A stretch of DNA of 64,000 bases from Massilia aquatica (GTDB taxonomy: Bacteria > Pseudomonadota > Gammaproteobacteria > Burkholderiales > Burkholderiaceae_D). A program made the position numbers and the translations under genes. Under the pieces are notes generated by a model that did not search any database, was not told the origin of the DNA, and saw only the letters and a list, made by a program, of their open reading frames with translations. The stretch's first letter is position 1; every line of letters starts with the position of its first letter. This document shows, one piece after another, positions 45,579-53,981 of this stretch. Where the stretch lies: positions 1 to 64,000 of the forward strand of contig NZ_VVIW01000025.1 in the NCBI RefSeq assembly GCF_011682045.1. Direction: 5' to 3'.

Positions 45579-46217
45579 CTACGCTGCGCTCCCTGACAGC
45601 GCACTCAGATACCCGAGCACCGCTCCCTCGATGGGGCCGGCCAGCGCCGCCGACACCACCGTTTCGATGCGCCCGGCCGCATCGGTCAGCGCGCTGATCA
45701 GGGCCATCAGGTCGGTGGCCGTGCGTCCGGCACGCGCCGGATCCAGTCCCGGGTACGTGGCAAGAAAGCCGGCAAGCGCGGCATGCATTGCCGCCGCATG
45801 GGCGGTACCGGGCATGAGCGAGGCCAGCCGGCCCTGTTCGGTATCGAGCAACCGGGCCAGTTGCGGCCGGCGCAGCTGGTAGCGGATGCCTAGTTCGACC
45901 AGGTCGCGCAGGGCGCGCCGGTGGTCCGGCCCTTGCAAGGCCTCGCTCGCCTCGCGCACCAGCTCGAACGATTCGCGTTCGATCAGCGCGATCGTCACCG
46001 CATCCTTGGTCGGAAAATACTGGTACAGCGATCCGATGCTCACGCCGGCGCGGGCGGCGATGGCATTTGTTGTGTATCCCTCAAGTCCGTGCTGCTCAAG
46101 AATGTGAGCTGCCCCTTCCAGTATGGTGCCGACGGTATGCGCGGAACGGGGCTGGGACGGCGTCTTCCTTGGCGCCAGCCTGCGCGCGGTCGCCTTCTTC
46201 GATTGCGAGTTGTTCAT
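45579..46217 (-). CDS. TetR-family regulator
   Basis: The 212-residue regulator has a basic N-terminal tail and the TetR helix-turn-helix at about residues 28-73 (ILEGAAHILEQHGLEGYTTN and AIAARAGVSIGSLYQYFPTKD). The C-terminal ligand-binding and dimerisation domain resembles AefR-like regulators. It is divergent from the IMPase-like and NAD-binding genes. The 80-base region between them contains a perfect GTCAAGCG-N11-CGCTTGAC inverted repeat at 46250-46276, a likely operator controlling both directions. Confidence 0.85.
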   Translation of the reverse strand: MNNSQSKKATARRLAPRKTPSQPRSAHTVGTILEGAAHILEQHGLEGYTTNAIAARAGVSIGSLYQYFPTKDAVTIALIERESFELVREASEALQGPDHRRALRDLVELGIRYQLRRPQLARLLDTEQGRLASLMPGTAHAAAMHAALAGFLATYPGLDPARAGRTATDLMALISALTDAAGRIETVVSAALAGPIEGAVLGYLSALSGSAA

Positions 46218-46249
46218 GGGGCAGCATGCTCATATCATTTCCCGGTCAA

Positions 46250-46276
46250 GTCAAGCGCAATTTTGAGACGCTTGAC
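46250..46276. promoter_or_regulatory. Inverted repeat, candidate TetR operator
   Basis: GTCAAGCG (46250-46257) and CGCTTGAC (46269-46276) are exact inverted arms 11 bases apart, in the short space between the divergent TetR gene and the IMPase-like gene. Size and position fit a TetR dimer operator. Confidence 0.5.
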
Positions 46277-46297
46277 GCAACCAGGAAAGAACCACGC

Positions 46298-47134
46298 ATG
46301 AACCATTCTCAATACATGTCCATCGCCGCCGCCGACCAGGCGTTGTTGCTGCAAACCGTGAGCGCAGTGCAGGCGGCCGGCCGCGCCGTCAAGGCGCTGT
46401 TCGACCCGGCCGCGCGTCCGCACACCATGCAGGAGATCGCATCGGCCATTGCCGCCAACGACGGCGTCTCGATGTCCATCTTGCGCCAGGCCCTGGCGCA
46501 AGCGCGTCCGGCCGCCCGCTGGGACGACGATGAAGAAGGGCGTGGCCCGCTGCCTGCTGGCGAATGGTGGGTATGCGATCCGGTCGAAGGCGCGATCCAC
46601 CATATCCACGGTTCGCCGCACTGGGGCGTGACGGCGACGCTGGTGCGCGACAACGTGCCGGTCCTGAGCGCGATTTACCTGCCGCTGACCGGCGACACCT
46701 ACACCGCGCTGGCGGGTGGCGGCGCATGGCGCGACGGCACCCGCTTGCATGTGTCATCCAAGTCCGATCTGCGCGCCGCCATGGTGGGAACCGGCCAGGC
46801 GGCGCCGGGCGAGGGTGCCGCTACGCACCGGCGCCTCGGCCGGTCGGTCACGGCGATGCTGGAAGCGGCGCTGGTGGTGCAGGTGTCGGTGCCGTCGACC
46901 ATGCAGCTGATCGCCGTCGCCGGCGGCCATCAGGACCTGTTCTGGCAGTTCAGCCAGGTGCGTTCGGGCCTGTTTGCCGGGGCCTTGCTCGTTGCCGAAG
47001 CGGGCGGCCGGGTGAGCGACCTGCACGGCCAGCCCTGGCATCCCGGCAGCGGTGCCTTTTTGGCGGGCGCGCCGGCGCTGACGGTTGCGGCGCTGGCCGT
47101 ACTGGCGAATAGCGACGCGGGCGCTGCCCAATGA
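46298..47134 (+). CDS. Inositol-monophosphatase-family protein with degraded active site
   Basis: The 278-residue protein has the overall IMPase fold, with DPVEGAIHHIHGSPHWG at about 99-115 corresponding to the metal-binding DP[IL]DGTxNF motif, and AEAGGRVSDLHG near the C-terminus. Key residues differ: the motif reads D-P-V-E-G-A rather than D-P-x-D-G-T, and the second-motif Asp (usually W-D-x-x-A) is replaced, reading SGLFAGALLVAEAGG. It may bind metal weakly or act non-catalytically. Its stop overlaps the next ATG as ATGA, so the two are coupled. It is divergent from TetR. Confidence 0.65.
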   Translation: MNHSQYMSIAAADQALLLQTVSAVQAAGRAVKALFDPAARPHTMQEIASAIAANDGVSMSILRQALAQARPAARWDDDEEGRGPLPAGEWWVCDPVEGAIHHIHGSPHWGVTATLVRDNVPVLSAIYLPLTGDTYTALAGGGAWRDGTRLHVSSKSDLRAAMVGTGQAAPGEGAATHRRLGRSVTAMLEAALVVQVSVPSTMQLIAVAGGHQDLFWQFSQVRSGLFAGALLVAEAGGRVSDLHGQPWHPGSGAFLAGAPALTVAALAVLANSDAGAAQ

Positions 47135-47734
47135 AGCTGGCTATTTTCGGCGCCACCGGCGGCGTGGGCCGGCATGTCGTCGAGCAGGCCCTGCACGCCG
47201 GTCATGAGGTCACGGCGCTGGTGCGCAGTGCCGGCGGTGTGCCGCTTGCGCATCGTGGCCGGCAGCCTTGCACACGCGGATGCCGTCGAAGCGGTGGTGC
47301 GGGACGCCGACGCCGTCATCAGCATGCTCGGCGTGCGCAAGGGAGACACGGCCGCCATCTGCACCGACGGCGTGGGCAGCATCGTGCGGGCGATGGACGC
47401 GGCCGGGGCGCGCCGCCTGATCGCATTGAGCGCCTACGGGGCCTCGGAAACGCGTAAAGCCTCGCTGTTTATTCGCCTGGTGCGCAAGATCATCGCCGCC
47501 AAAATGCGCGACAAGGACGGCATGGAAGCCGTTGTGCGCGCCAGTGGGCTCGACTGGACGCTGGTTCGGCCAGCGGTTCTGACCAACGGCCCGCACACTG
47601 GCCATGTCCGGGCCGGGGCCAGCCTTCGCCCCGGCCTCGCGGGACGCATTTCGCGCGCCGACCTGGCCGCTTTCCTGCTGCGCGAAGCAGCGGACGGAAA
47701 CGACATCGGCGGCGCGGTTGTGGTGTCACGCTAG
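47131..47734 (+). pseudogene. NAD(P)-binding SDR/NmrA-like protein with apparent frameshift
   Basis: The N-terminus MKLAIFGATGGVGRHVVEQA carries the Rossmann GxxGxxG motif. After about 33 residues (ALVRS) the frame degenerates near 47225-47243. The next frame continues with RIVAGSLAHADAVEAVV and DADAVISMLG and ends normally at 47734. Removing one base in this short stretch (or adding two) restores a product of about 200 residues that resembles NAD(P)H-binding SDR-a5 proteins. The 3' part keeps LIALSAYGAS and DWTLVRPAVL. Either a recent mutation or a sequencing error is possible. The start overlaps the IMPase-like stop. Confidence 0.6.
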
Positions 47735-47736
47735 TG

Positions 47737-48411
47737 CTATTTGACCTTGGTGCTGGCCTCGACCGATTGCTGCATGCGCGCTTGTGCCTGAACCAGGGCG
47801 TTCTGGATCTTGCTGAACGGGCCCTTGTCCTTCGCATTGGCGAACACCAGGTTGCCGTTGTCGCCCAGGCTGATCTTTCCGAGGCGTGCCTCGGCAAAAT
47901 CCAGGCGGCCGCCGAGGAGGGCCAGGAAGGCTTTTTGCGCTGCCGCGTTTCGCTCGGCATCGCGCAACCTGACCACCATGGTCTTGTCGAACCTGTCTTT
48001 GATCAGGCTGCGCACACCATCCGGCAATGGCGTCTGGGCGATATAGCGGTCCGCCTGCTGCTTGCGTGAGCGCAGGCTTTCCTCGTCTTCAAGGGCGAGC
48101 GCCGTCATGGCGGCGATCGCAGCGCGCGATTTGGCAATCCCGGCGGCCGATACGAGGGAGGCGTCGGCATACACCTCTTCCTTGTCGTACGCGCTCATTT
48201 TCGCAGCGGCGGCTTTCACCTGCGCACTTTGTTGCGCCATCATGCTGGTAAAACCCCGGTTGAACTCCTGCATTTTGGCCACGTCGGCCGGCGTGCGGAC
48301 CAGTTTCGCCGCTTCCGCGATTTCCTGTTGCGTGGCGGCGATGCCGGTGCTGCCGGTAAATGCAAGGGAGCATGCGAGTATCAGACTGGCAATATTGCGT
48401 GTGATGGTCAT
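47737..48411 (-). CDS. Secreted helical hypothetical protein
   Basis: The 224-residue protein from the ATG at 48411 has a signal peptide (about residues 1-25, ending GIAA-TQQ). The mature chain is rich in Ala, Lys, Glu and Gln and is probably all-alpha. No family was recognised. Segments include AKLVRTPADVAKMQEF, ALEDEESLRSRKQQAD and LVQAQARMQQSVEA. It converges with the NAD-binding gene (2-base gap). The periplasm or cell surface is the likely location. Confidence 0.6.
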   Translation of the reverse strand: MTITRNIASLILACSLAFTGSTGIAATQQEIAEAAKLVRTPADVAKMQEFNRGFTSMMAQQSAQVKAAAAKMSAYDKEEVYADASLVSAAGIAKSRAAIAAMTALALEDEESLRSRKQQADRYIAQTPLPDGVRSLIKDRFDKTMVVRLRDAERNAAAQKAFLALLGGRLDFAEARLGKISLGDNGNLVFANAKDKGPFSKIQNALVQAQARMQQSVEASTKVK

Positions 48412-48537
48412 CGTGGTGGATCGCCTATATGTTCTTGAATATTTGTCATTATAGAAGATTCCAAAAAGGAAATCATATTGACATGGGCGCCCAACAGCGC
48501 CGGTTTTGCGGCCGTTGCAGCGCCGCAAAGCCCTCCG

Positions 48538-49734
48538 TCAGGCCGCTTGCAGCAGGTCGAGCGTATGGCGCGCGATCATCAGCTCCTCGTTGGCCGGCAC
48601 CACCCACACGCCCACCTTGCTGTGTGGGGCGCTGATGCAGGCTACCTCGCGCGGATTGGCGGCGTTGGCATCCGCATCGAGCGCCACGCCGAGCCAGGCG
48701 GCGTCGCGGCACACGGCGGCGCGCACGGCCACGCTGTTTTCGCCGATCCCGCCCGAGAACACCAGCGCATCGAGTCCGCCCAGCGCGGCCGCCAGCGACC
48801 CGAGTTCGCGCCCGATCCGGTACACCAGCAGGTCGATCGCCAGGCGCGCCGCCGGCGCCTCGCTCTGTTCGAGCACGCGCATGTCGGACGAGATGCCGGA
48901 CACGCCCAGCAGCCCCGATTGCTGGTACAGCAGCTTCTGCACCGCCGCCACATCCCATCCCAGTTCGTCGATCAGGTACAGCACCACGCCCGGGTCGAGC
49001 GTGCCGCAGCGGGTGCCCATCGGCAGCCCGTCGACGGCGGTAAAGCCCATGGTGCTGGCCATGCTGCGCCCGGCCGCCATGGCGCACATGCTGGCGCCGT
49101 TGCCCAGATGCGCAGCGACCACCCTGGCGCCGGCCAGGCGCGCATCGGCCTGCGGCAGGCGGCTGGCGATGTATTCGTACGAGAGCCCATGAAAGCCGTA
49201 GCGCCGGATGCCCAGGTCCGTGATGGCCGCCGGCAGCGCAAAGGCTTGCGCCAGCGCCGGCTGGGCGGTGTGGAAGGCGGTGTCGAAGCAGCCGGTCTGC
49301 GGCACGCCGGGCGCCATGGCCATCATGGCGCGCACCGCCGCCAGGTTGTGCGGCAGGTGCAGGGGCGCCAGCGGCACCAGGGCGTCGAGCGCGGCCAGCA
49401 CAGTCTCGTCGAGCGCCTGCGGCCCGCTGTAGTGCATGCCGCCGTGGACGATGCGGTGGCCGACGGCGGCGATGCGGTGGCCGTCCAGCCGCTGCTCCAC
49501 GAAATCGATCAGATGGCGCATGCCCGCCGCATGGTCCAGCGGCGCCTCGGTCCAGGTCTGTTCGCCCAGGATGGCGCCACTGGCGCCCTTGGCGACGAAG
49601 CGGGTAGGGCCGCTGTACAGATTGTCGATGCTGCCCTTGACCAGCAGTTCCAGCGCGTCTCCCTTGAACAGGGTGAACTTGATGCTCGACGAGCCGGCGT
49701 TGATGACGACGATGCAGTCGTTCGGCGCCGCCAT
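48538..49734 (-). CDS. ackA: Acetate kinase
   Basis: The 398-residue acetate kinase converts acetyl phosphate and ADP to acetate and ATP, or the reverse. Family motifs are complete: VINAGSSSIKF at the N-terminus, HRIVHGG, GFHGLSYEY, HLGNGAS, MGTRCGTLDPG and FSGGIGENS. The start at 49734 overlaps the stop of the phosphotransacetylase gene (TGATG), so the two are coupled. The longer frame upstream is antisense to that gene and is not considered. Together they form an acetyl-CoA to acetate route that could also dispose of acetyl units made during malonate or threonine breakdown. Confidence 0.95.
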   Translation of the reverse strand: MAAPNDCIVVINAGSSSIKFTLFKGDALELLVKGSIDNLYSGPTRFVAKGASGAILGEQTWTEAPLDHAAGMRHLIDFVEQRLDGHRIAAVGHRIVHGGMHYSGPQALDETVLAALDALVPLAPLHLPHNLAAVRAMMAMAPGVPQTGCFDTAFHTAQPALAQAFALPAAITDLGIRRYGFHGLSYEYIASRLPQADARLAGARVVAAHLGNGASMCAMAAGRSMASTMGFTAVDGLPMGTRCGTLDPGVVLYLIDELGWDVAAVQKLLYQQSGLLGVSGISSDMRVLEQSEAPAARLAIDLLVYRIGRELGSLAAALGGLDALVFSGGIGENSVAVRAAVCRDAAWLGVALDADANAANPREVACISAPHSKVGVWVVPANEELMIARHTLDLLQAA

Positions 49735-50684
49735 CACAGGCCCAGGATCTTCACGCCCGTCAGGCGGCTTTGCGCCACCAGCACCGCCACCGCGCACGAG
49801 GCCAGGCGCGCCTCGAGCGAATCGGCGCGGCTGGTCAGCACCAGCGGCACGCGCGCCCCCAGCACGATGCCGGCCGCCGCCGCATTGGCCATGAAACTGA
49901 GGCTCTTGGCCAGCATGTTGCCCGCTTCCAGGTCGGGCGCGACCAGGATATTCGCGCGTCCGGCCACCGGCGAGTCCAGGTCCTTGATCGCCGCCGCTTC
50001 CGGGTCGATCGCGTTGTCCATGGCCAGCGGGCCGTCCACCAGAGCGCCGGTGATCTGGCCGCGGTCGGCCATCTTGCACAGGGCCGCCGCGTCGATGGTC
50101 GATGGCATCTTGGCGCTTACGGTTTCCACCGCCGCCAGGATCGCTACCCGCACTTCCGGGAATTTCAGGATGTGCGCCAGGTCGATCGCGTTCTGCACGA
50201 TGTCGACTTTGTCCGACAAGGTGGGAATGATGTTGACGGCGGCGTCGGTGATGATCAGCGGTTCGTCGCGGCCCGGCACGTCCATCACGAAGCAGTGGCT
50301 CAGGCGGCGCGCGGTGCGCAGCCCGGTATCGGCGGCGACCACGGCGCCCATCAGTTCGTCGGTGTGCAGGCTGCCTTTCATGAGGATGGCGGCGCTGCCG
50401 TCGCGCACCAGTTCGACTGCGCGCCGGGCCGACGCATGGCTGTGCTCGGTGTCGTGGAGCGGCAGTGCCGAGATGTCCAGGTCGGCTTCGGCGGCGGCCG
50501 CTTCGATGCGCGCGCGCGGGCCGACCAGTATCGGCGTGATCAGGCCGAGGCGGGCCGCGTGCAGCGCCGCTTCGAGGGCGTGGCGGTCGCATGGATGCGC
50601 CAGCGCCACGGTGACCGGGCCGGCCGCGCGCGCCAGGTCGATCAAACGGTCAAAGTACGGATGTGGCACGGATGAGACGGTCAT
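49734..50684 (-). CDS. pta: Phosphate acetyl/butyryltransferase, short form
   Basis: The 316-residue enzyme interconverts acetyl-CoA and acetyl phosphate. It is the short catalytic form without the N-terminal regulatory domain of long Pta. It shows LMKGSLHTDELMGAVV, FVMDVPGRDEPLIITDAAVN, GPLAMDNAID and NILVAPDLEAGNMLAKSL, shared by short Pta and butyryltransferase (Ptb) enzymes. Butyryl-CoA specificity cannot be excluded. The start at 50684 has GGGAG about eight bases upstream. It is followed by ackA with a one-base overlap. Confidence 0.85.
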   Translation of the reverse strand: MTVSSVPHPYFDRLIDLARAAGPVTVALAHPCDRHALEAALHAARLGLITPILVGPRARIEAAAAEADLDISALPLHDTEHSHASARRAVELVRDGSAAILMKGSLHTDELMGAVVAADTGLRTARRLSHCFVMDVPGRDEPLIITDAAVNIIPTLSDKVDIVQNAIDLAHILKFPEVRVAILAAVETVSAKMPSTIDAAALCKMADRGQITGALVDGPLAMDNAIDPEAAAIKDLDSPVAGRANILVAPDLEAGNMLAKSLSFMANAAAAGIVLGARVPLVLTSRADSLEARLASCAVAVLVAQSRLTGVKILGL

Positions 50685-50966
50685 GGTTTCTCCCAGAATG
50701 AGCGGGCGATGATAGCAGCAAACAATGGCGGCAGGCGGCGCCTGCCTGCCGCCGTGCACGGCTCCCCGCCATCCCGGCCGCAACAGCGTGCAGGCAGTGT
50801 TGGCGAGAATCATTTTTCGCAAAGAGCGCTTCCACTACGCCATTTTTTTCGGTAAAAAACCGGAAATCGCCCCTGATGTCGCGTGTCAGGGCCCGCCGCA
50901 CTATAATAAGTGTTCGATCGCATTGTTCTGCTCCCTGCTGTTAGCCAAAACGGACCTATCCACTCT

Positions 50967-52442
50967 ATGCACTACGTGTCTACCCGCGCCGCCAAGGCCA
51001 CCGCTTCAGAAGCCCCCCAACAATTCTCCGACATCCTGCTGGGTGGCCTCGCGCCCGACGGCGGCCTGTACCTGCCGGCCGAGTATCCGCAGGTGACCGG
51101 GGTCGAACTCGATGCCTGGCGCAAGCTGTCGTACGCCGACCTGGCCTTCGAAATCCTGAAAAAATTCGCGACCGACATTCCCGAAGCGGACCTCAAAAAG
51201 CTGACCAGGAAGACCTACACGGCGGACGTGTACCGCAACGTGCGCAAGGGCGAAAAAAGCGCGGACATTACCCCGCTGCGCATCCTCGAACAACACGGCG
51301 ACAAGACCCTGATCCTGCAAGCGCTGTCGAACGGCCCGACCCTGGCCTTCAAGGACATGGCGATGCAGTTGCTGGGCAACCTGTTCGAGTACACCCTGGC
51401 CAAGGACGGCGCGGAACTGAACATCTTCGGCGCCACCTCGGGCGACACCGGCAGCGCCGCCGAATACGCCATGCGCGGCAAGAAGGGCATCCGCGTGTTC
51501 ATGCTCTCGCCGCACAAGAAAATGAGCGCCTTCCAGAGCGCGCAAATGTTCAGCCTGCAGGACCCGAACATCTTCAACATCGCGGTCGAAGGCGTGTTCG
51601 ACGATTGCCAGGACCTGGTCAAGGCGGTCTCGAACGACCTGCCGTTCAAGGCGAAGCAAAAGATCGGCACCGTCAATTCGATCAACTGGGCGCGCGTGGT
51701 GGCGCAGGTGGTGTACTACTTCCGCGGCTACCTCGCGGCCACCACCGAGAATACCCAAAAAGTCTCGTTCACGGTCCCGTCGGGGAACTTCGGCAATATC
51801 TGCGCCGGCCACATCGCCCGCATGATGGGCCTGCCGATCGACCGCCTGGTCGCCGCCACCAATGAAAACGACGTGCTCGACGAATTCTTCCGCACCGGCG
51901 TGTACCGCGTGCGCAAGTCGGCCGAGACGTACCACACCAGCAGCCCGTCGATGGACATCTCCAAGGCGTCCAACTTCGAGCGCTTCATTTACGACCTGGT
52001 CGGGCGCGACGCCGAGCGCGTGCGCGCACTGTTCCACAAGGTCGAAACCCAGGGCGGTTTTGACTTGTCGGGCAAACCTGGCAGCGACGGCGACGAATTC
52101 AAGCTGGTCTCGAACTACGGTTTCTCGTCGGGTAAATCGACCCACAAGGACCGCCTCGACACCATCCGCGACGTGGCCGACGACTTCGACATCACCATCG
52201 ACACCCACACAGCCGACGGCATCAAGGTCGCGCGCCAGTACATGGCGCCGGGCGTGCCGATGATCGTGCTGGAGACCGCGCTGGCGGCCAAGTTCAACGA
52301 AACCATCCTCGACGCGCTGGGCGTGGACGCCGAGCGTCCGCCGGGCTTCGAAGACATCGAGTCGCTGCCGCAAAAGTTCGTCGTCATGCCGGCCGACGTG
52401 AAGCAGATGCAGGCCTACATTGCCGCCAACACGGGTCTGTAA
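50967..52442 (+). CDS. thrC: Threonine synthase
   Basis: The 491-residue fold type II PLP enzyme converts O-phosphohomoserine to threonine and phosphate, the last step of threonine synthesis. It starts MHYVSTRAAK at 50967. The PLP lysine lies in TLAFKDMAMQ, and the glycine-rich loop is in FTVPSGNFGNICAGH. The length and N-terminal segment fit the long proteobacterial class. The -10-like TATAAT at 50902-50907 lies in the upstream leader, but no good -35 was seen. moeA follows after four bases. The usual partner hom (homoserine dehydrogenase) is not upstream here. Confidence 0.95.
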   Translation: MHYVSTRAAKATASEAPQQFSDILLGGLAPDGGLYLPAEYPQVTGVELDAWRKLSYADLAFEILKKFATDIPEADLKKLTRKTYTADVYRNVRKGEKSADITPLRILEQHGDKTLILQALSNGPTLAFKDMAMQLLGNLFEYTLAKDGAELNIFGATSGDTGSAAEYAMRGKKGIRVFMLSPHKKMSAFQSAQMFSLQDPNIFNIAVEGVFDDCQDLVKAVSNDLPFKAKQKIGTVNSINWARVVAQVVYYFRGYLAATTENTQKVSFTVPSGNFGNICAGHIARMMGLPIDRLVAATNENDVLDEFFRTGVYRVRKSAETYHTSSPSMDISKASNFERFIYDLVGRDAERVRALFHKVETQGGFDLSGKPGSDGDEFKLVSNYGFSSGKSTHKDRLDTIRDVADDFDITIDTHTADGIKVARQYMAPGVPMIVLETALAAKFNETILDALGVDAERPPGFEDIESLPQKFVVMPADVKQMQAYIAANTGL

Positions 52443-52446
52443 GCGC

Positions 52447-53703
52447 ATGGCCAACGAATCACCCAAGAGCCGCCCGCCGATGCTGTCGGTGCGCGCGGCG
52501 CTCGACTTCCTGCAAGGCGCGGCGCGCCCGGTGACGGACACGGAAGTCGTGCAGACCCTGGGCGCCAACGGCCGCGTGCTCGCCGCCGCCCAGGTCTCGA
52601 CCATCGACGTGCCGTCCGCCGACAACACGCAAATGGATGGTTACGCCGTGCGCGCGGCCGATTGCGCCAGCGGCGCGGCCACACTCACGGTCACCCAGCG
52701 CATCCCGGCCGGCACGGTCGGCCAGCCTTTGGTGGCCGGCACGGCGGCGCGCATTTTCACCGGCGCCATGATCCCGCAAGGGGCCGACGCGGTCGTGATG
52801 CAGGAGCAGTGCGAAGCGGGGCCAGATAACACGGTCACCATCAGGCACGCGCCGCAGGCGGGCGAATGGATCCGCCGCGCCGGCGAAGACATCGAAGCTG
52901 GCGGCGCCATCCTGGCCGCCGGCACGCGCCTGCGCAGCCAGGAGCTGGGCCTGGCCGCATCGGTCGGCCTGGCCAGCCTGCCAGTCTACCGGCGCCTGCG
53001 CGTGGCGGTGTTTTTCACCGGCGACGAGCTGACCATGCCGGGCGAAGCGCCGGGCGGGCAACTGGCGCCGGGCGCCATCTACAATTCCAACCGCTTCACC
53101 CTGCGCGCGCTGCTGGAAAACCTGGGCTGCGCGATTTCCGACTTCGGCATCGTGCCAGATACCCTGGACGCGACCCGCGAAACCCTGCGCAACGCCGCGC
53201 GCCAGAACGACTTGATCATCACCTCGGGCGGCGTGTCGGTCGGCGAGGAAGACCACATCAAGCCGGCGGTGGAAGCCGAAGGGCGCCTGAACATGTGGCA
53301 GATCGCCGTCAAGCCGGGCAAACCGCTGGCCTTCGGCGAAGTCGATCGCGATGGCGGATCGGCGTTCTTCCTTGGTTTACCCGGTAATCCGGTGTCGAGT
53401 TTCGTGACATTCCTGCTGTTCGTGCGCCCGTTCATCCTGCGCTTGCAGGGCGTGTCCGGCAGCGTCGAACCGCGCGCGCACGCCATGCGCGCCGACTTCG
53501 ACTGGCCCAGGGCTGACCGCCGCAACGAGTTCCTGCGCGTGCGCATCAACGACGCCGGCGGGCTCGATCTGTTCCCCAACCAGAGTTCGGGCGTGCTCAC
53601 GTCCACCGTCTGGGGCGACGGCCTGCTCGACAATCCGGCCGGCCAGGCGATCAAGGCGGGCGACATCGTGCGCTTCATCCCATTTAGCGAATTACAGCAT
53701 TAG
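52447..53703 (+). CDS. moeA: Molybdopterin molybdenumtransferase
   Basis: The 418-residue MoeA inserts molybdate into adenylylated molybdopterin. Typical motifs are DVPSADNTQMDGYAVRAAD near residue 55, FTGAMIPQGADAVVMQE, and the central MoCF-like domain with FFTGDEL, YNSNR and ITSGGVSVGEEDH. PGKPLAFG and FLGLPGNPVSSFVTF follow, and all major motifs are present. It starts four bases after thrC and is 15 bases ahead of moaD, so it lies in one operon with threonine synthase, a linkage common in this bacterial group. Confidence 0.95.
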   Translation: MANESPKSRPPMLSVRAALDFLQGAARPVTDTEVVQTLGANGRVLAAAQVSTIDVPSADNTQMDGYAVRAADCASGAATLTVTQRIPAGTVGQPLVAGTAARIFTGAMIPQGADAVVMQEQCEAGPDNTVTIRHAPQAGEWIRRAGEDIEAGGAILAAGTRLRSQELGLAASVGLASLPVYRRLRVAVFFTGDELTMPGEAPGGQLAPGAIYNSNRFTLRALLENLGCAISDFGIVPDTLDATRETLRNAARQNDLIITSGGVSVGEEDHIKPAVEAEGRLNMWQIAVKPGKPLAFGEVDRDGGSAFFLGLPGNPVSSFVTFLLFVRPFILRLQGVSGSVEPRAHAMRADFDWPRADRRNEFLRVRINDAGGLDLFPNQSSGVLTSTVWGDGLLDNPAGQAIKAGDIVRFIPFSELQH

Positions 53704-53718
53704 GCATAACAGGCATCG

Positions 53719-53976
53719 ATGAACATTACACTGCGTTTTTTCGCCAGCGTGCGCGAAGCACTTGGCACTTCCCAGGAAACGGTCGTTCTTCCAACGGGCA
53801 TCGGCACGGTCGGCCAGGTGCGCCGCCACCTCATGGAACGCGGCGAGAAGTGGCAGCAGGCCCTGTCGGAGCAGCGCGCCCTACGCATGGCCTGCAAGCA
53901 GGTCATGTGCGGTCCCGACCAGGAAGTGGAAGAGGGCGACGAAGTGGCGTTCTTCCCACCTGTGACGGGCGGCTGA
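53719..53976 (+). CDS. moaD: Molybdopterin synthase sulfur-carrier subunit
   Basis: The 85-residue ubiquitin-like protein ends in PPVTGG. This C-terminal Gly-Gly is adenylylated by MoeB and carries sulfur as a thiocarboxylate to molybdopterin synthase. The fold is supported by ITLRFFASVREALG at the start and EVEEGDEVAFFPPVTGG at the end. The catalytic partner MoaE is not next to it; five bases later the convergent mdcH gene ends. It follows moeA by 15 bases. Confidence 0.92.
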   Translation: MNITLRFFASVREALGTSQETVVLPTGIGTVGQVRRHLMERGEKWQQALSEQRALRMACKQVMCGPDQEVEEGDEVAFFPPVTGG

Positions 53977-53981
53977 AGCGA

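Noticed and set aside
50881-50966. Riboswitch or attenuator before thrC
   Set aside because: Only a TATAAT and short AT-rich runs were seen; no leader peptide or conserved structure.
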